From NCBI GenBank assembly GCA_017506865.1, contig JAFCMP010000512.1, positions 682,001 to 746,000 on the forward strand: 64,000 nucleotides of DNA, given 5' to 3'. This stretch comes from Tribonema minus. Its lineage: Eukaryota > Sar > Xanthophyceae > Tribonematales > Tribonemataceae. Made by a program: the position numbers and the translations under genes. Below the pieces are notes generated by a model. It was not told the origin of the DNA. It saw only the letters and a list, made by a program, of their open reading frames with translations, and ran no database searches. Numbering within the stretch: the first letter of the stretch is position 1; each line of letters starts with the position of its first letter. Shown here one piece after another: positions 59,201-64,000 of the stretch.

Positions 59201-59873
59201 TCGCTACATGTGCGGATGATCCATGAAACATACACTGTGCAGAGCTGTAATGCTTAATCACATGCCGTGAGTCGGATGCTGACGATGTGATGGTTCCACC
59301 TACAGTTACGGTTAGCAGATAGTACTTGAGTATGCTACAGGCACTCCCTGATATCATTCGTTTCACCTGTTGCAATAGCAAACACTACTTGCGCTCGCTA
59401 CAATACAGATACTCACTCATCTCATTGAGTCATTGTACTCGACTCTGCTGCCACTTTCGCATTCCCCTCTCGCCTCACTACAGATGCCTAACCCTAACCC
59501 TAGCAGATCCTACTTTGTGCTTGCTACAGTGCAGGTGCTCACTCATCTCAACGTACCTACCCGACTTTGCTGCCCCCTTCCCCCTCCCCCCCCCCCCCCC
59601 CCCCCCCCCCAGATGACAGCATTCGTCCTCATGACCGTCTTCCCGCAGTCTCTCGTCGTTCTCTACCTCACCACATTTCAAGAATTCGTCTTTCCGGCAG
59701 ACGCGGCAATGGGCGGAACGATGCTCGCGCTGTTGGCAGCAGAAACAGTTGCCGGTGCGGGCGCGGTGCGCTCCATAGCGCGCAAGCGCACGGCGCAGTT
59801 CCACAGAATGGTCCAAACGGAAGGAGCGTCACCAGTGGCAGTTACCGTCGGCGGGCGCCCCCACCAGGACTGA
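56253..59873 (+). CDS. TMEM17: Transmembrane protein 17 (ciliary transition zone)
   Basis: Three exons in phase: 56253-56519, 58477-58608 and 59613-59873. They total 660 nt, or 219 aa (human TMEM17 has 198). The N-terminal 60 residues are hydrophilic. SSLPAQVLMYFNVMFSIIYF then gives the first membrane segment, with family wording S.L.LQ..LYFN. Exon 2 carries ALVEVFRLYFGYSGNIEE and VP, matching the family's IEAIRLYLGYVGNLQEKVP. Exon 3 supplies the last two hydrophobic segments (FVLMTVFPQSLVVLYL and LALLAAETVAGAGAV) and a basic tail. TMEM17 works with the B9/MKS complex at the base of the cilium. Its presence implies a flagellate stage. The intron before exon 2 carries four ghost copies of the exon 2 start. 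Internal ATG 56316 is an alternative start. Confidence 0.85.
57860..58415 (+). repeat. Four ghost 3' splice junctions of TMEM17 exon 2
   Basis: Boundaries 57882, 57993, 58189 and 58345 precede the real 58477, so spacings are 111, 196, 156 and 132 bp. Each reads ag|ATGA(G/A)CC(A/G)G.AC.TG.TTGA, then CGCC and GCGCACATA. The ghosts share a continuation (ACTGATCTCGCCCTTCAGC) that the real exon lacks, so they are more like each other than like the exon. Confidence 0.95.
59385..59500 (+). repeat. Ghost 3' splice junction of TMEM17 exon 3
   Basis: The unit from GCTACAATACAGATACTCAC to cactacag|ATGCC (boundary 59484) is repeated as GCTACAGTGCAGGTGCTCAC to ccag|ATGAC (59613), 129 bp apart. A CCCTAACCCTA tract sits at the copy's edge. 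Confidence 0.82.
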
Positions 59874-61689
59874 TAGAGGGAAGCAGTTACATGTACTCAT
59901 GGCATGGGCATCGCGTCGCAAGGCTGCGGCACGTGCATCGGACTCGTGCGGAGCGCGCGACGCGTCAGTCCCGGTTCGTTGAACGCTGCGCTCCATGCGA
60001 TGCGTAGCACTAGCGAAACGGGCAGCAACATGAGGCACAAAAAAGACTGCGCCCATGCGTCAGGTGGAAAGCGGCAGTGAGAGATCTACGGCTGCCAGCA
60101 GCAATTTCACTTCGCAGACGAGGTCTGTGTGCCAGGCCTAAGCCACGGGTAGATATGCAGCAGGCAACCATATACCCTCTTCCTTGCTCAGCATATATTG
60201 CATTAGCAGCAGCGGCAGTAGCAGCTGCAGCGGGAGCAGCAGCTGGTGCATGCTTCTGATCCGGAGCTGCACAGCTACGTCCTGGGTACAAGGCCAGTGG
60301 CCAAATGGCTAGACATTGGCATATCGGGGCTGCTTCGCTGCAATGCCAAGCTGACCAGTCACAGACCGGTCAGTGGATCATATCAAGTCATGAAGTCACG
60401 ATGCTGCGCACCCCATGATGCTGTAGACCAAGGCAAGCTGCACTCCAACCTGCAGGCCATGCAGTGTTACCTTGTGCATTTTTGACTACCCGACAGCGCT
60501 TTGGGCCGAGGGAGGGGGCAGCGGTGCTGCAATTGTGGCATGCGGCGCCACCATTGTGGATAGAGGGGGGGGAGGGCAGCAGTGTTGTGACTGCAAAGGC
60601 GGATCCTGATGAGGTCCGTGTACTCGCAGTGGCCACTGGTGACAAGTTGGTGCGGACTGAACTGCTGTTGCTGTCCACCGTTGTGACCACAGTGCACCTT
60701 CAGCAACCTGCACTCGTGAAATGACACTGATGATGACACGTGGACATTCAACCACTGCTTTCTGCACTGTACCATCATTGTAGATGTGGTAATGCATGCA
60801 GCTTTGCCTTGTGTGCTTCAAGATCTGCATTGCACATTGGGACGGTGTCAATGTATTGCGAGGAAGCAGTGCCATGGTGGCCAGAAGTGTACGTTCCTGA
60901 AGTGGTCCTGTATGACTTTGAGCACACTCTTCTGAGCATGATGTTCAGCGACCAGTGTCGACACACTACACCCTTGCATGCATCAGGGCAACCGCCATTG
61001 GCAACACATCCAAGTGCGCCAAAGCGCCCCTTTGCTAACCCTAGCCCTAAGTGTCATCCCTTCCCGCAACTGGCACAGCTCGGCTTGAGAGAAGAACAGT
61101 GACAAGCGACACACAGAGATTGCACACCTCACATCGCTCTGTATTGATGAAAATTGGATGGAATGATGGGGTAATCAAATAACGCCTCTTGTCAGCTTCC
61201 TTCGCATCCTCTCCTGTAGCACCACATGTTCACGAGTTGCGGGGGGGCAGCCGCGCGCGCTGCACAAATAACCCTACTTCTCTGGCAACTCTTCATCTTC
61301 ACAGTAGCACGCCTGACAGCACAGCTGCTCCCTTGACCCCCCCCCCCTTGACTGTACAAATCTCATTTGGCGGGCGCGAAGCGCAGCTCCGGCCCCCCTG
61401 TCCATGATCCCCCCTCTCAAGTACTTTAGTACTTTGTTGAAGTACTTGTTGAAGTATGGCAAGCACGTGCCCCATCGCTCAGCCTGCGCCGCTGCGCGCG
61501 CACGCGCCATCGGCAGGGGCGGCGCGTGATGTATCACGACGCAGGCGCCAGCGCTCTCTGCCACTGTGCGCCATGCCTCTGCCCCCCCACAATCCCGCCC
61601 CCCCTTGTCACTCTGTTTCTGTGGCTCTGGGCAGCTGAGGCGTGTGCACGCGTGCTGAGCGCAGTGGCGGCGAGGGGCCGAGCGCGCTG
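59874..61689. other. Convergent intergenic region
   Basis: Lies between the TMEM17 stop and the kinase stop on the other strand. No gene is supported. The frames here have no family resemblance. Confidence 0.45.
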
Positions 61690-64000
61690 CTACCGCATGT
61701 GGGTGAAGTCCATCAGGCGGTAGTCGTGTTTGACCTGCACAGGCAAGGCGTCACCCATACACATGTTTCATTAGTGCTAGCGTGCTACGTATGCGTAGGG
61801 GCGCTTGGGCGCGTGCGCGCAGCAGCAGCGAGCGCCCGTTGATTCAAGCTGCACAGCCCTTAATAGTTGCTGCATTGTGCAATGCTCGCCATATAGTGTT
61901 GACGCACAGAGAAAGGTGGCTGCAGCAGCCATGCTCTGTATACTGCAGGTGTTGCGTGATCGTCAAGTTCGCAGAGAGAGACTTGCAGACGGTGCTGGCG
62001 CGCAGCGGTCCTGCAGGTGTAAATGTCATTGCTCAGCGCGAAGAAGGAGGAACCACCGACATCACGGAGACTAGCGACTACTCATACGAAAGTGCCTGAA
62101 TACCCTGCACCAGACGAACGCTGGACGCACACTCAAATCATCACGGAAGCTAGCCAGAACCCATATAAAAGTGCCTGAATACCCTGCACCAGACGAACTC
62201 TAGACGCACACGCGACATGACTCACCAGCGTGCTGAGCTGTTTCCGGACGCCTTCGTACAGCCTCTTGAAGAGGAATATGTCTATCTGGCCGCGCAGGAA
62301 CTCTACCATGTAGAGGCCCGTGCAGCTGCCCCCCTGCCCCCCCCCGCCGCACGACAGCACCTCCTTGTCTGCAGAGGGCACAGAAAGTGAGGATCAAAAG
62401 TGTCAGAGACTGGGACGTGACTTGTTGCGAGGACCACATGCAGCTATACAATATAAAAATGATATCCCTGCCCCCCCCCCCCCGCCGCACAACAGCACTT
62501 CCTTGTCTGCAGAGAGCTCAAAAAGTAAGGATTAAAAGTGCCAGTCACTGAGACGAGATTTGTTGCGAGAACAACTTGAAACTTACAACAAAGACTGGAT
62601 GAGAGTCGCCAGAAGAACAGGTAGCATCGGTGACTGGAAAGAGAATGGTCATGTGACAGCATGAGGAGTGTGGCCGCAGCATATGCATGCATTGTCATCC
62701 TGCCGCCGATGGATGGCACCTGGTTTTCTTTGTGCAGTTTACAGGGGCAACAGCAAGCAAGTTGGAAGCAAGATACTTGCTGAAGCAAATCAACGATTAT
62801 TACTGTACGCACATGCGGCAGCTGTACGCTCGCATGAGAGGAATCGCGAGCATCAGTATGTATTTGCGGGCCGCACGTGATCGATCTGGGTACTGCACTC
62901 TGCACCACAAGCTGCTGCAGGCTGAGCATCGACACGGCTACCAGGCAGTACACAGTTGAAGTTACAGTTTCAACTGTTGGCAGCGAGCGCGCACGTTTGA
63001 AGTGCGAGTTAAAGGCTGGCAACAAGCGAAGACGCACAGTAGAACCGCCCCTGCGGAAACGTGACTACTTGATGGCAACACAACTTCAAGCTGAACATTG
63101 CGACCACCACCGCTGACGTACAGTAGATCTGAGCAGTCACCCGCATGAGCCTCCACAGCTGGTGAGAGTGGTTTGCAATGCAGTTCATGGCGTCCACGCC
63201 CATCAACGTTGAAGTCATTCTGAAGTTCAAGTTGAAGTATTCAGCAAACTGCACGCACCGTACTGGCGCCCCTGAGCGGCTGCGGGCCGCATCAGGTATA
63301 TCTGCACGGTGCATACCAGCACGCCCCCGCGCATGACCTCCAGCCTGAAGTCGCGCCAGTGCACAACGGCCTTTTGCGTGATCTTCTGATAGGGGTAGGG
63401 CAGCGGGTGGGGGTCCTCGTTGATGATCGCTGCCGCACGCAGGGGGGGGGGGAGCAAGGGGAACCCAACGGTCAAAACTGTAACATTGTGGAATACAACC
63501 TTCCTCCTGAGCGTACCTCAAGCATGGCAACGTGCCTTTGTGGCAAGCACTTCCTGTCGTGACCAAATTCAGCACAATCTAAGCTCAGCCCTTGGCTGAT
63601 GTCACCCGCTCACAACAAGCAGGCTAAAATGTGTCACCACACGCAAAATGTGTCACCACACGCACACATGCGTGTGGTGACACATTTTAGCCTGCTTAAC
63701 ACCTTTGCAGCACCTTTATGGTAGATACACACGAGCTGAACATTGCGATGACCGCGCCACCTGCTCTGTTTCATCAGTGCTTAGCTCTCGTGGGTCCAAC
63801 GCACAACTGCTGCCACTACAGCACAATAGACACACACCTGACACCTTGCGCAGCACCTCCGTGGCGGGCACGTTCGTCGTGAACCGCGACGACCGCGCCA
63901 CCTGCGGGCCGCGGCACACAGGCGGCACCTCCTCCCCCCCTCCCTCACCAGTACCCCCCGCATTCCCCTTCCGCGCTGCCTCGCCCCCCTGCCCCCCCCC
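61690..64000 (-). CDS. Protein kinase C-terminal KA1-like domain, 5' partial
   Basis: Four exons in phase (transcription order): 64000-63838 (open to the window edge), 63429-63259, 62368-62226 and 61734-61690 (stop 61692-61690). The spliced C-terminus reads SSRFTTNVPATEVLRKVS, then YQKITQKAVVHWRDFRLE, VLVCTVQIYLM, GLYMVEFLRGQIDIFLFKRL and YEGVRKQLSTLVKHDY. This fits the kinase-associated KA1 fold of MARK/AMPK/CIPK/CHK1-related kinases, whose last helix carries '..F.R..gd...FKrl...v...L'. The domain binds membranes or autoinhibits the kinase. The catalytic domain lies beyond the right edge, so the exact subfamily is open. Exon 64000-63838 has no visible upstream limit. Confidence 0.72.
62040..62215 (+). 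repeat. Two-copy tandem repeat, about 79 bp
   Basis: AAAGTGCCTGAATACCCTGC, then ACCAGACGAAC.CT.GACGCACAC occurs twice (about 62090 and 62170), just beyond the 5' splice site of kinase exon 62368-62226. Confidence 0.85.
62440..62590 (-). repeat. Ghost 3' splice junction of the KA1 exon
   Basis: On the + strand, CAGCACTTCCTTGT|CTGCAGAG (edge 62506) copies CAGCACCTCCTTGT|CTGCAGAG (62368), 138 bp apart. The duplication includes about 70 intron bases (AAGTGAGGATCAAAAGTG) and the C-run. Confidence 0.92.
63617..63697. repeat. Perfect 29-bp inverted repeat (hairpin)
   Basis: The left arm 63617-63645 (AAGCAGGCTAAAATGTGTCA, then CCACACGCA) pairs exactly with 63669-63697 around a 23-base loop. The loop itself repeats AAATGTGTCACCACACGCA. 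It lies in the kinase intron. It may be a small foldback element or the result of a replication slip. Confidence 0.92.

Noticed and set aside
63140-63225. Possible kinase exon on the - strand (MTSTLMGVDAMNCIANHSHQ)
   Set aside because: Its phase does not fit either neighbour, while the flanking exons join each other exactly without it.
1-64000. tRNA or rRNA genes
   Set aside because: I saw no convincing tRNA T-loop plus acceptor pairing and no rRNA-like block by eye. A tRNA-specific scan would be decisive.

Overview
This is a nuclear genome window from a eukaryote. Its genes have many small exons with GT-AG (rarely GC-AG) introns, often about 1 kb long. The gene set suggests a free-living flagellated alga or related protist: a TMEM17-type ciliary transition-zone protein, a mitochondrial propionyl-CoA carboxylase beta subunit, a plant-type CBM22/GH10 xylanase, and an F-box protein resembling Arabidopsis At4g00755. 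Short TTAGGG-type tracts are scattered through the introns. I cannot fix the lineage; haptophyte and prasinophyte-like green alga are both open. I built the gene models by hand, requiring codon phase to match across every intron. Seven models close to a multiple of three or run in phase to a window edge, and match a known family. An eighth closes in phase but has no known family.

Layout from left to right. + strand: the 3' end of a SPIN90/Ldb17-type Arp2/3 regulator (467-3389); an F-box/At4g00755-like gene (3946-6824); a 5'-truncated LINE 3' end (about 8572-9340); a secreted GH10 xylanase of 14 exons spread over 16 kb (9709-25746), with a small inverted-repeat element in its first intron; a class 3 lipase of 12 exons (27578-38042); an unknown low-complexity basic protein with an internally duplicated exon cassette (40576-44610); and a GIY-YIG endonuclease ORF followed by a retroelement-like 3' tail (about 45844-47280). 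- strand: propionyl-CoA carboxylase beta (55995-49905). + strand, divergent from it: TMEM17 (56253-59873). - strand: the C-terminal KA1 exons of a protein kinase that runs off the right edge (64000-61690). These are mostly unrelated housekeeping and secretory functions. The only positional logic I see is the PCCB/TMEM17 divergent pair and the convergent TMEM17/kinase pair.

The outstanding feature is not a gene. At about 19 splice junctions, in six of the eight intron-bearing genes, the intron beside the junction carries one to six diverged tandem copies of a 50-200 bp segment that spans the exon-intron boundary. Each copy holds part of the intron, the splice site and the first or last 20-80 bases of the exon. 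Copies of 3' splice sites lie upstream of the real one, and copies of 5' splice sites lie downstream. Spacing is mostly 90-210 bp. I call these ghost junctions. They account for much of the intron length and appear to be an unusual mode of intron growth by junction-spanning tandem duplication. Other repeats include intronic minisatellites, a very common ACTTCAA/TTGAAGT word, telomere-like tracts, and several dispersed families.
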